Assembly (NCBI GenBank): GCA_947095535.1
Contig: OX352773.1
Coordinates: 105,911,948 to 105,975,947 of the forward strand
Length of the DNA stretch: 64,000 nt
Direction: 5' to 3'
DNA from: Poecilobothrus nobilitatus
Taxonomy: Eukaryota; Arthropoda; Insecta; Diptera; Dolichopodidae
Shown here: positions 23,606 to 33,779 of the stretch, piece after piece
Layout: each line of letters opens with the position of its first letter
Numbering within the stretch: position 1 is the first letter of the stretch
Translations under genes and position numbers: made by a program
The notes under the pieces: generated by a model
Seen by the model: the letters and a program-made list of their open reading frames with translations, nothing else
Told to the model about the DNA's origin: nothing
Databases searched by the model: none

Positions 23606-24044
23606 CTATTGCTTTGCATTTTGCCAATAGAGCTTCGTGCCGAACTCGATCGAAAGCCTTAGAAATATCAAGAGCCACAACATCAGACTCACCAGAATGA
23701 TGAAGGCTGATGCTTAGCTTCTCACAAAGGTAAGGCATGAGATCACCGGTTGAACGACGGGCTCTGAACCCGTATTGACGGTCATGTAGCAGACTTTTGT
23801 GATCCAGGTATTTCAGAAGCTTTTGGTTCACTATTTTCCCCATTACTTTAAAGACGACCGAAGTTATAGCAATAGAGGGATCGCTATTATTATCTTTTTT
23901 GGGAATTGGGAAAACATGTTCAGCCTTCCATTGGGTAGGATGAATACCCGAAGTTAAGATGAGGTAGAAAAGATTGCGCAGAGGTTTTGAAATACTAGAG
24001 TAGGTATTTTTAAGCAGCATGGTGGTAGGTAGTTTTAAGCACCA
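22926..24044 (+). repeat. 1.1-kb tandem duplication, unit 1 (unit 2 starts 24047)
   Basis: The block starting ATTGGAAAGATGTAGTG at 22926 restarts at 24047 (offset 1121) and runs through the A 3' end into the RT of copy 3. The joint at 24035-24045 follows GGTGGTAGGTAGTTTTAAG, where copy 3 instead continues GGTGGTTATATCATC. Confidence 0.8.
23018..24035 (-). mobile_element. Non-LTR family A, copy 2 (RT pseudogene)
   Basis: The RT is readable from 23289 to 24020 with a frameshift at about 23560. Motifs are FRARRSTGDLMPYL, VVALDISKAFDRVRH (A box), AGVPQGSVLSP and FADDSNL. It shares with copy 1 the deletion of the C-terminal region, and with copy 3 the loss of five residues (SNYRP) before IAIT. 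It ends at 24035 where the 1.1-kb duplication joint brings the flank repeat again. Confidence 0.82.
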
Positions 24045-24124
24045 TTGGAAAGATGTAGTGTTATGAAATTATCAAAAATATCCTATAGTGTGTAGTGAAT
24101 GTTTATGGTTTTGCGATAAAAATT

Positions 24125-26810
24125 AAAAAATGTTAATTAAATTTTTTTTTTTGTTTTTACGAGGGTTGGTGGAAAACTCGAAAGTCACCAGAAGAACCCC
24201 GTGTGCTGCCTCAGGTTAGTGTTGGACGTTAACCAACCAAAACCACCCTCCTTTTAAAACCAAACTTTAGGTTGGAACCTTTAATACAAATGTACAGTTT
24301 GGTTTTGGGGATAGGAATGTGGGAAGGATAATTGGGGAAATTGGAATTAGGAAATTTGGATTATGAAATCAACTCTGTTGACTTCACCCCATTTTTGAAT
24401 TTATGCTAAATCGTTATTTAGCTCACTAATAGTGAAATTTTTTGCTGTTATATTAATCTGGTGATTAGTGTTACAGCGACTATAAAATTCAAAGGAAGCT
24501 ACAAGGTTGTTGTCGTCTGCGAAATTATGGATCGGATTGGTGGTTAATGAAAGTAGGTTATTGATAAATATTAAGAAAAGAGTGGGGGATAAAACTAATC
24601 CTTGAGGAACACCAGCATTTATTTTGAATTTATCAGATGAGTATCCATCGACCACTACACAAATCGTACGATTCGAAAGGAAATCTTCAATCCATTTTAG
24701 AAAGACCCTACCTAGACCTATTACTTTGCATTTTGCCAATAGAGCATCGTGCCGAACTCGATCGAAATCCTTAGAAATATCAAGAGCCACAACATCAGAC
24801 TCACCAGAATGATGAAGGCTGATGCTTAGCTTCTCACAAAGGTAAGGCATGAGATCACCGGTTGAACGACGGGCTCTGAACCCGTATTGACGGTCATGTA
24901 GCAGACTTTTGGGATCCAGATATTTCAGAAGCTTTTGGTTCACTATTTTCCCCATTACTTTAAAGACGACCGAAGTTATAGCAATAGAGGGATCGCTTTT
25001 ATTATCTCTTTTGGGAATTGGGAAAACATGTTCAACCTTCCATTGGGTAGGATGAATACCCGAAGTGAAGGTGAGGTAGAAAAAGTTGCGCCGAGGTTTT
25101 GAAATACTGGAGTAGGTATTTTTAAGCACCATGGTGGTTATATCATCTGGAGCGGCTGACTGGTATCAAGATTTTGTAGATTTTCATCACCGCCCGCGTC
25201 CTAAAGTAAATTTTTCCAAAGGAGCAGCCAACTCGGGGAACAGAAGGTGGCATCTGAGCTGACTGTGGCAGTGTCGAATTAGAAGCGAACTGCTTGCCAA
25301 ATATGTTCGCTTCTCTTTAGAATCTGATACTGTTCTGTTATTATTATCAACAAGTGGTGGAAAAGAAGACCCTCTAACGTCTTCTTTTAGACCTTTGGAA
25401 AATGTCCAAAAGGATTTGCTATTCTTTGGCATGTGTATGACTTTACGTTTCAACCCTTGGTTGAACAAGAATTTTTGCTTGTTAAGTTTCTTGCATCTAT
25501 TTCTCACCACTATATAGTTTTCCCTGTAAGCCTCCGACCTATTGTTTTGGTACAGTTTAAAAGCCTCCTATTTTCTAAAATTGGCTTTTTGCAAATGCGA
25601 TTAAACGAAGATTTGGGCCTCCTCTTAACAGATTTCATGAAACGAGGACTGAATAATCTCATTCCAAGTAAAATAGTTTAACTTATCGCATTTGCAGCGA
25701 AGTTAATATTTCTATTATGGAAGCAGAATGACAAATCAAATGTTCTAAAAAAGTTGTTAAGACCCTCCTAGTCCGCATGGCTGTAGTGCCAAACTAATGT
25801 TTTGGGAGGGGACCACTGATTAGGGAGTGGGCTTACCCGGAAACTTGTGTTAATCAAACAATGATCGGGATTACAGATGGGGCAACCAACTGAAAACACA
25901 TATTTTTCATGTGAGGTGAGTGTGAGAGTGTGAGGTGAGAAACAGATCCAAGAGGTGACCTTCTTGATCAGCAGGGTTCGCCATATCTCCCGGGAGATTT
26001 CAAAAGAATGTTAAAATCTCCGGCCAGAACAATTTCAGTTTCTGGAGATGCGTCTAAAATTTCATTGATCTGGTTCGATAGATTTTCAATATCCATAGCA
26101 GTTTCTTGTTCATTTGAGTTGGGTGATCTGTATAGAAAACAGAAAACTATGGCATGCAACGACAACGACAATTTTGACCCAAATGTAGTGGAAGGTTGGG
26201 CTAGAACATTTATATTTTGGAAGTGTGTTGAAAGCAATGTCATTTTTTATATAGACAGCGATACCTCTTTTGGGTACGAAGTGTGAAATAAGTGAGTAGC
26301 CGGTAACATTAAAGTTATCATTGTGATTACTGACTTGTGTTTCACATAGGGCTAAAATTGTTTAATTGAACAAAGAGGGCACTCGACGGCATGAAAATTC
26401 GTTTGCAACCCGCGTATATTACAAAAATTAACATTAAAATTGGTAATTTTGTTGGAAAACAATTAATATAAAACAAAAAAAAAAATCAAAAAAAAATCAG
26501 AACATTAAAATTTAAATTCAATTTAAAATTATAATCAAAATCAGAATTAAAATGGAATCAGAGTTGAAATTGTAATTAAAACCAAAATTAACCAAAATCA
26601 AAATCTGAATTAAAATAAATTAGTATGTAATTTAAGATTACAGTTAAAATTGAAATTAACAAAATTTAAAATTTAATCAAAATTAAAATCGAAATCAAAA
26701 GTAGTAAAAGTGTACGATTTAAATAACCCGAGCTTGACAACACTTTAAAATAAATTATTATCAATATCAATACTTTAATATCAACACTAATATTTTAATA
26801 TTTTAATATT
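24125..26810 (-). mobile_element. Non-LTR family A, copy 3 (5' end present, internally deleted)
   Basis: RT is open from 24401 to 25132 (VALDISKDFDRVRH, AGVPQGLVLSP, FADDNNL). A linker frame lies at 25187-25510, and the endonuclease fragment at 25968-26243 carries FCFLYRSPN and VLAGDFNILL. About 90 residues of the endonuclease are lost after GDFN. The 5' untranslated part with TTGACAACACTTTAAAATAA runs to about 26810, the same 5' point as copy 5. Copies 1-3 share the C-terminal deletion, so they descend from one defective insertion. Confidence 0.82.
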
Positions 26811-26859
26811 TTGCTTTGAATGCACATTACAGATAATATATTGAAATTTGCATATTTTG

Positions 26860-27397
26860 AAATGCACATTAACTTAATTATTTCAAACTATTTTAATTCT
26901 TTTTTAATATAAAACATGAAACAGGTGTATTTTCTGCTGTTGAATTTATAAAATTGTGACTAAAATGACTAATTAACTTAATCATGAACTTGATTTTAAT
27001 ACAGAATTAAATAGGTACATACAAAATGAAAAAAAAATTTAATATTGGGCAAGATTTATAATGTTCTTGTAAAATTACTTTCATTTATGCAAACTTGAGG
27101 TATGTTATTGGCAACTAATACTATATATACTATTTATAATGCAAAAAATTAAATATATACAAAATAAAAAAAGCATTAACCCTTCACTTTTTGTGATAAA
27201 AATATATTTTATTAAAATCATATTATTAACTTTTCCAAAATGAAAAAGCGTTAGTAAAATGTATCAATAAAAAAATTAATAAAGTCATATTATTAATTTT
27301 ACCGAAATGAAAAAGCGTTAGTAAAATGTATAAATAAAAAAATTTAAATATTTTAAATATGAGTAAGGTATTAAGTAATATCTTCTTTGTATATCCA
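26860..27397 (-). repeat. Polinton left end, inverted copy of 53849-54305, with integrase 3' end
   Basis: Reverse-complemented, this matches the right end: TTGAAATAAT-type start, AACAGGTGTATTTTCTGC, ATAATGTTCTTGTAAAATTA, TTTCATTTATGCAAACTTGA and, at 27374-27397, the codons for WIYKEDIT with the stop of the integrase. It contains its own 66-bp tandem repeat (27226-27290 and 27291-27350; GAAATGAAAAAGCGTTAGTA). It is either a long terminal inverted repeat of one Polinton, or the end of a second inverted copy. Confidence 0.72.
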
Positions 27398-27398
27398 A

Positions 27399-27757
27399 GG
27401 TCCGGTATCGGTCCCTGAGGTCGGGCCCTTTTAAAAGTGGGACATTCTGTCGACTCCTTTCTCGATTTTGAATGGGGTTTACGGAGGTCTGGATTGCGAT
27501 TTTCAGAGGTTCGAAATATGGTCCACGAAGGTCCGGTATTTATCCCTGACGACCGGTCCCCTTTAAAGTGGGACCTTATTCTGGCGACCCTCTCTTTCGA
27601 TTTTGGAGGGTGTTTTCGGGAATTTGAAATTCGGTCTTCATAGGTCCGAAATATGGTCGCCAAGATGCGATTTCGGCCCTTATGGGTCCGGTATCGGTCC
27701 TTGCTACTGCTAAAGGTTCCTTTTTCCCAGGTACAAGGGGGAAAAGGAAAGACCATT
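27399..27757. repeat. GC-rich minisatellite of about 130-bp units
   Basis: GGTCCGGTATCGGTCCCTGA (27399) and GGTCCGGTATTTATCCCTGA (27527) start two degenerate units. Each then has a GGGCCC or GGTCCCCTTT block, GTGGGAC, TTTCTCGATTTTG or CTTTCGATTTTG, and GAAATATGGTC. A third start is at 27687. The segment is about 50% G+C, strikingly unlike its surroundings. No coding role is evident, although weak frames exist on both strands. Confidence 0.7.
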
Positions 27758-27847
27758 GGGATCAAGGAGCCCCCGGCCCCAAATTGTTTTGAAAACCGTC
27801 CTCGGAAGTCCGATCAGGTGATCCATCTTTTTTAAAATCGTATTAGG

Positions 27848-27885
27848 TATATAAATTAGAGGTTTTCATGTTGTTATAATTCAGT
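27848..27885 (+). promoter_or_regulatory. TATA box and TCAGT initiator (repeated at 29185-29222)
   Basis: TATATAAATT at 27848-27857 is followed by TCAGT at 27881-27885, about 30 bases on, and then by the start codon at 27893. Spacing fits an arthropod core promoter. The same arrangement stands before the second gene copy. Confidence 0.55.
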
Positions 27886-27892
27886 ACACAAA

Positions 27893-28377
27893 ATGGGCAG
27901 CAAGGCAGTAGCAGATTTACAGTTTGTTATTGGAAACAATAAACAATATTTTTTGAAAGAGTTTGCTTTGGCTGAAGGCTCTCTCATTCCAATATTGTTT
28001 GCTTTTAAAGCGCCTTATTTCCCTTGAAGAGTTAAGTGAAAATGCTAAACAACAAAACAAATACAACAAAAATACAATTAATGAACTTGACTGGGGATGG
28101 ATTTTTAGAATACTCAGAAATTAAAAATATCTTAAATGCATATTTTGCTTCATTTGATGTCATTTACGCAAAAGAGTCTAAGAAAAACGAATTCTTAGAT
28201 AAATTTGTTTCACGAACAGTAGAAGTTAGCAATTTGGATAATAAAACTCCATCTCTTCAAAAAATAAAGAATTTCACCACTATTTGCCTTCAACATAAAG
28301 AAAATTACTTAAGATGTGCTGTAAAAAATTGTATGAACTTATATATGTATTTAATAAAAGAAAATAATTGGCTTTAA
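27893..28377 (+). pseudogene. Polinton-associated small protein gene, copy 1 (two frameshifts)
   Basis: The start codon gives MGSKAVADLQFVIGNNKQYF and continues with KEFALAEGS and APYFP. After a frameshift come LEELSENAKQQNKYNKN and NELDWGW, and a third frame (28036-28377) gives SEIKNILNAYFASFDVIYAK, FLDKFVS, TPSLQKI, CLQHKENYLRCAV and NLYMYL. This order (K-E-x-A, P-P-Y, N-N-x-x-x-L-x-W, I-Y-x-K, P-S-L, C-x-x-H, C-A-x-x-N) resembles a protein I recall in arthropod Polinton-rich contigs; its biochemical role is unknown to me. Both tandem copies share the frameshifts, so decay came before duplication. Confidence 0.6.
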
Positions 28378-28592
28378 AAAATATTTGTTTTATTTATTGT
28401 TGACCAATATATTTTTAGAAACATAGGTATTTTATAAAATAGCCTGGAATAGTTGCACTTAGCTATGTATAAATTCATAGAATTGTAAAAATCTTCCTGT
28501 TCCAATCTTAGTTTGTTCTTTTCAATACATCTCTTAATATATTTGAATAGGTATTCCCGTACATTATCACCTCCATTGTTATATGACATCAC
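28374..28592 (-). CDS. Small unrecognised ORF, tail-to-tail with the previous gene (copy at 29711-29929)
   Basis: This is a 72-codon frame beginning MMSYNNGGDNVREYLFKYI and ending with STINKTNIF. Both tandem copies stay open, with three replacements (K to E, R to K, E to G). It overlaps the plus-strand gene end by four bases. No family is recognised. It may be a real compact Polinton gene, or chance conservation in a young duplication; I cannot separate these. Confidence 0.3.
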   Translation of the reverse strand: MMSYNNGGDNVREYLFKYIKRCIEKNKLRLEQEDFYNSMNLYIAKCNYSRLFYKIPMFLKIYWSTINKTNIF

Positions 28593-29094
28593 TCCTTATA
28601 TAAAATAATCTAACATTAGACAAAATTATTCATCTAACTGCAATGTAAGTTTCTTAATATGTCCAGAATGATTAAATTTTAGCGGAAATCCTTTTGAATT
28701 TAATTAAATTTTAATTTTAATTTTGCTTCGCTTTTTTTAAAATCGTGATAAAATGCATACCACTAAAAATAATTCATCTCGCAAAAAAGTTTGTGATGTC
28801 GTTGGAAAATTATTGATGCAGTAAAATTTTCAATATTAAACCCAATTTGAATTTTTATTGTCTACTTTTTATCCAAATAATAGATAAGCTTGCGATGATT
28901 TTTCAAACACTTCTGTATTTGTGGCTTGCTCCACATCTTGTCTTTTTTTTAAATTGACGAATTTTATTTTAGAGTTCGGTATTTATAGTTTTTCCCCTAC
29001 ATTTCTAAAAATTGTTCGAAACATTCTTTCTATTTGTCATTTACATGTCTACATGTCATTTTGGAGTAGGGATGATCTGTTGAATAAATTAATT

Positions 29095-30437
29095 GGGATC
29101 AAGGGGCCCCCGGCCCCAAATTGTTTTGGAAAGCGTCCTCGGAGGTCCGATTAGGTAATCCATCTTTTTTAAAATCGTATTAGGTATATAAATTAGAGGT
29201 TTTCAAGTTATTATAATTCAGTACACAAAATGGGCAGCAAGGCAGTAGCAGATTTACAGTTTGTTATTGGAAACAATAAACAATATTTTTTGAAAGAGTT
29301 TGCTTTGGCTGAAGGCTCTCTCATTCCAATATTGTTTGCTTTTAAAGCGCCTTATTTCCCTTGAAGAGTTAAGTGAAAATGCTAAACAACAAAACAAATA
29401 CAACAAAAATACAATTAATGAACTTGACTGGGGATAGATTTTTAGAATACTCAGAAATTAAAAATATTTTAAATGCACATTTTGCTTCATTTGATGTCAT
29501 TTACGCAAAAGAGTCTAAGAAAAACGAATTCTTAGATAAATTTGTTTCAAGAACAGTAGAAGTTATCAATTTGCATAATAAAACTCCGTCTCTTCAAAAA
29601 ATAAAGACTTTCACAACTATTTGCCTTCAACATAAAGAAAATTATTTAAGATGTGCTGTAAAAAATTGTATGAACTTATATATGTATTTAATAAAAGAAA
29701 ATAATTGGCTTTAAAAAATATTTGTTTTATTTATTGTTGACCAATATATTTTTAGAAACATAGGTATTTTATAAAATAGCCTGGAATAGTTGCACTTAGC
29801 TATGTATAAATTCATAGAATTGTAAAAATCTTCCTGTCCCAATTTTAGTTTGTTCTTTTCAATACATCTCTCAATATATTTGAATAGGTATTCCCGTACA
29901 TTATCACCTCCATTGTTATATGACATCACTCCTTATATAAAATAATCTAACATTAGACAAAATTATTCATCTAGCTGCAATATAAGTTTTTTAAGTTAAG
30001 TTAATGTCCAGAATGATTAAATTTTAGCGGAACTCCTTTTGAATTTAATTAAATTTTAATTTTAATTTTGCTTCGCTTTTTTTAAAATCGTGATAAAATG
30101 CATACCACTAAAAATAATTCATCTCGCAAAAAAGTTTGTGATGTCGTTGGAAAATTATTGATGCAGTAAAATTTTCAATATTAAACCCAATTTGAATTTT
30201 TATTGTCTGCTTTTTATCCAAATAATAGATAAGCTTGCGTTGATTTTTCAAATACTTCTGAATTTGTGGCTTGCTCCACATCTTGTCTTTTTTTTAAATT
30301 GACGAATTCTATTTTAGAGTTTGGTATTTATAGTTTTTCCCCTACATTTCTAAAAATTGTTCGAAACATTCTTTCTATTTGTCATTTACATGTCTCCATG
30401 TCATTTTGGAGTAGAGATGATCTGTTGAATAAATTAA
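29095..30437 (+). repeat. 1.34-kb tandem duplication, unit 2
   Basis: This is the direct repeat of unit 1. It ends at TGTTGAATAAATTAA, after which the protease gene continues without interruption, so unit 2 is probably the original locus and unit 1 the added copy. Confidence 0.88.
29230..29714 (+). pseudogene. Polinton-associated small protein gene, copy 2
   Basis: This is the second copy of the 27893 gene, with the same two frameshifts, the same promoter and about ten base differences. The third-frame part runs 29373-29714. Replacements include S to I and D to H in the segment after RTVEV. See copy 1 for motifs. Confidence 0.6.
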
Positions 30438-30735
30438 GGAAATGTTTCATGCTTTTACAGGAACTTCGCATCCTTAGATATACACAAGAATACTGATCAT
30501 TTCGATTGATTTTGTAGAAATTTTATAATCTCAATGTGAAAAGGCGGATTTCCATATGAATCAAAATATTCTGCCCACCCTTGCACTGGAACCAATATTG
30601 CTAACCAATGTGTACCTTTTTTATTGGAAGTATCAGTATTTACCACCAAAATACTAGGTTTTCAAACTTGTTTTGGCAATTGATCAAGAACATAAACACT
30701 TTTAAATATTTTATGTCTCAAGTTATTGCTTTTCA
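30290..30735 (-). pseudogene. PRO: Polinton maturation cysteine protease (adenain-like), broken
   Basis: The minus strand reads YVLDQLPKQV then, after a stop, VVNTDTSNKKGTHWLAILVP and GWAEYFDSYGNPPF, followed by a stop and, in another frame, a C-terminal block with LFNRSSLLQNDME. THWLAI holds the catalytic His and EYFDSYG the acidic residue of adenovirus-type capsid-maturation proteases; the catalytic Cys block is disrupted. This enzyme cleaves capsid precursors in Polintons. It lies just downstream of the major capsid gene on the same strand. The last part is also present in duplication unit 1 (28970-29092). Confidence 0.78.
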
Positions 30736-30879
30736 GTACCTTCGAAATCCGAAGTGTGTTCATTATCTTGTAAACGAGAAATATCAATTAGACAAGTATT
30801 TCCTCTTATATGTTTTCAAAAATTTTGCTTTAAGTTTTCCATTTGTTACCACTATATCGAATTTTTCAAGCAAATTTAT

Positions 30880-31912
30880 TAAGTTGTTAGTTGTTTTTTG
30901 GTTATTAATATACGCAAAAAGTGTAAGGCACAGGCACTCCTTTTACATATAATTCAAACTATGAAAGATTTTGATGCTTGAAAAAGTATGGGTTTTTTAT
31001 CTTTTTCCATTAAAGTTTTCATTTTTTACAATACAAAATACAAGAGCTCTAGGAATTTGCCCTAAACATTGTACTATGATATATTTGAAGTATTAGCTGG
31101 AATTGTAAAAGTTTTCATTTCGTTTCTTTTGTAGTGATACTTTGCGTTTGCTTTTCCTAATACGGTATTGTGTGCTAACAATATATTAGGATTGATAGTA
31201 ACATGTTTCATGTATAAGTAGCTTCATGAATCTTTAAATAGGTTTCATCTGCATCATTGGAATATAGAAATAATCTTGTTTTTCTAATGTGACAGCAATT
31301 CTCATGTCAACATTCTTTAAAAGTAGTGTGGGAGTATTAAAGAAATCTACATGCAGTTTTGCTATCAATTTCACCACTGCAGAGTTATTATATAATTTCT
31401 GACTTATTTTAGAGCCATTATTGCTAAAATCATTAGCGTTGGATTTATCTAATTCCCAAACCGATGCTTCTAAATGTGTTTGACTGGAATCGCTACCATA
31501 ATTTAGTAAAGTTGTTAGGTATGCCTATAATGATATAATGAGTCAGATGGTGTAATGTTTTTTCCATTTAATGTCACATTGCATTGTTTGATCATGGAAT
31601 GTAATAAATTATTTATAACACTTGGTTGTGGAGTTGGTTTAGAATCAGTTCCGCTTCCTGTTTTGTCATTTGTGCTCCAACTTAATCCATCTTTTTCTAA
31701 TATTTGAACTTTCAACAGCTGGATAAATATTTATAAGTATCACCGTTTCCAAGTGATACAAATTCAATGGTTGTCGGTGATCCTTCTAATGAGGCTAAAA
31801 AGTTGAATGCTACCTCCTCTGAACGTAAAATACTTGTTTGCACTGGTAAAGAAACAAAAATATTTAATCCAGATTTTATGCATTCCATTTTAGCTGAAAA
31901 TATCATATTTTT
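30880..31912 (-). pseudogene. MCP: Polinton major capsid protein (double jelly-roll), broken
   Basis: In order on the minus strand: an N-terminal part with FVSLPVQTSI and PTTIEFVSLGNGDTY (31712-31906), then a frameshift, then a part with VINNLLHSMIKQCNVTLNG and SDSLYHYR (31515-31715), then NYGSDSSQTHLEASVW, LHVDFFNTPTLLLKNVDMRI, then INPNILLAHNTVLGKANA, YHYKRNEMKTFTIPA and LGQIPRALVF. The N-x-L-x-x-S...CNVTLNG and LLLKNVDMRI signatures are those of Polinton major capsid proteins. At least four frameshifts or stops are present. It sits between a small basic capsid gene and the protease, a typical late-gene cluster. Confidence 0.87.
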
Positions 31913-31947
31913 TGGTTTGCTTTTTTCGTCGCTTCAACTTTGAATGC

Positions 31948-32250
31948 TATTTTTTAGAAACTGATCGTCCTTTTATAGGTTTCCATTTTCCACTATACTT
32001 TGTATGTAATTGATTAACCACTGATTTCCGTAAATTTTTAATACCATTTTTGCCTTGATCGATTACTGTTTCTTTAATATGGGCACCTGATGCTATGTCA
32101 CCAAGAATGTTTTTACTTGTGTTTACAGCTTCTTTTTTAAAAAGATCCTAACCAGATGAAAGAACTGCTTTCAAATATCTCCTACTTGAGAGGAATAATA
32201 TCTCACGTAAACTCGTTTTATGTTTGATGGAATATATTATTTTAGTAGTA
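31948..32250 (-). pseudogene. Polinton small basic virion-type protein
   Basis: The frame carries TSLREILFLSSRRYLKAVL, a TAG, then DLFKKEAVNTSKNILGDIAS, HIKETVIDQG and KWKPIKGRSVSKK before its stop at 31948. A hydrophobic or Gly/Leu stretch, then K-K-E-A-x-N-x-x-x-N-I-L-x-D, then a basic tail is the pattern of the adenovirus pVI/pX-like small proteins that precede the Polinton major capsid gene. Function is inferred from position and composition. Confidence 0.6.
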
Positions 32251-32820
32251 TTTATATTGTTTGGCAATTAATGCTTTTTAAAGTGCAAGACAATTTTTGT
32301 TGGATGTTAACTTGAAACAAAATTTATTGCATCACCGTATTGGTTACAGATTTTAATAGTTAAATTTTTAAAAATATTTTTCTCTATACGTATGTAATGA
32401 ACATTTCGAAATTAAATATTTATAGATATTCTACAATTATCTATGTTGATAGCTCTGAATGCCCATGCTTTACTACTTCCAAAAACCGATGATTGAACTA
32501 TATCTGAATAAATCATCTCCATTCCATTCAATACATCTTTATTATTAGCAACAACTAATTTGAATAATTCGGGCAATTATATTTTGAAATTTTTATATTT
32601 TTTTTCTGTTGAAATAGTTCAGTTAATAAAGTTTTTACATTATAACTATGATTAACTTTTATATAGAAACTATTATCATCAAAAGTTTCCGATATTCGAA
32701 TTAAATCGTTCCGGTTAGATTGTGACACTTTTTTAAATGGTACATCATCATAATTTTTTGGAGTGGAGATATATGACAAAACATCATTCGTAGTTGACCG
32801 TCGGTTTGACAACGTAGTTT
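32250..32820 (-). pseudogene. Polinton minor capsid (penton-like) protein, C-terminal two thirds
   Basis: A frame at 32555-32812 includes FKKVSQSNRNDLIRISETFD and VKTLLTELFQ. A shifted frame continues with PELFKLVVANNK and VFGSSKAWAFRAINID, and then HYIRIEKNIFKNLTIKI, NQYGDAINF and IVLHFKK. The final pattern (I-x-I-K-I-x-N-x-x-G-x-x-I-x-F ... L-H-F-K-K) is how Polinton minor capsid proteins of this class end. The likely N-terminal part is at 36900-37276, on the far side of non-LTR A copy 4. Confidence 0.6.
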
Positions 32821-33400
32821 AGGAAAATAATATTTAGTTAATTTGTAAATCTAAATTAATCTAATTTATTTTTATTTTAATTTTAAGTAACTAATAAATT
32901 CACTTGTTTTTTTTTACCTAAATTTTTTTTTTTTGTATTATTTAATTTTAGTTATGTGCAAAGTAAAAAGTACAAAATATTTAAACCTTGGATGCATTCC
33001 TAATGGCGGCATTAAGATAAGTACTTTTTCTTTTTGCTTTAATAACACATTTATTGCGGTTGCTTTGTTTACAATTAACTAATTTTAATTAATTTCAATT
33101 TTAATTTTTTGTTTTCGTTCTTTTCTTTCTAACATCTCCTAATTGTAAACAAAGCAAAAACAATATCCTTCTCACTCCATCCCGTTGATAGATTTTAGTG
33201 TTTCAAATTCTTCTCTTCTCAATAATCAATACCACCATAACTTAAACTGTAATTCTAATTTGTAATTTCTGGTGGTATTCACTTATTTTAATTTACTTTT
33301 ACTTTATCATAAAAGATCTCGAGAAGAGTCTAATATTATTGTGAATTTTACTATTATTTATAATAAATGTGTAAGTATTAACTTAATTAATCAATAACTT
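32820..33400. other. AT-rich segment with two perfect or near-perfect dyads
   Basis: It holds no gene. TTGCTTTGTTTACAATTA (about 33058-33076) and TAATTGTAAACAAAGCAA (about 33138-33156) form an 18-bp inverted repeat, and AATACCACCA (33228) pairs with TGGTGGTATT (33270). It lies between the minor capsid gene and non-LTR A copy 4; it may be extra 5' sequence of that copy or a separate insertion. Confidence 0.5.
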
Positions 33401-33779
33401 TTATTGGCTATAACGTGCTCTTTTTTCTTTTTTTTTGTATTGCACGTAAGGTTTGCTTTGGGTGTGTTTTTGGTTGTAACTGCGTTCAATAAGGTCACTT
33501 CACAGTTTATGCTAAAAACTGTTGAACGTTTTATAAATCATTTGCACATTCAAGGCAAACATTTAATTTAATTTAATTTACAAACAAATTGTATTGTCAA
33601 GCCCGCGGTACTCATATAACAATATCGTACACGTATAATTTTTATTGTTTCTTTATTAAATTAAATTTTAATTTGATATTTCACTTCTTTAGTTAATTTT
33701 AAATTTTAATTTGTTGATTTTTACTTTTATTGATTTTTCAAATTTTACAAAATTACCAATTTTAATGTAGATTTCTGCA

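Larger units (their letters stand above)
27758..29094 (+). repeat. 1.34-kb tandem duplication, unit 1
   Basis: The unit starts at GGGATCAAGGAGCCCCCGGC and recurs at 29095 as GGGATCAAGGGGCCCCCGGC. It carries the promoter, the small Polinton gene, its tail-to-tail neighbour and the 3' end of the protease gene. The two units are about 96% identical by eye. Confidence 0.9.

Noticed and set aside
27226..27765. 179-codon minus-strand ORF
   Set aside because: It runs across a GC-rich minisatellite, then integrase-end and AT-rich terminal sequence, in a frame different from the integrase; no protein-like conservation.
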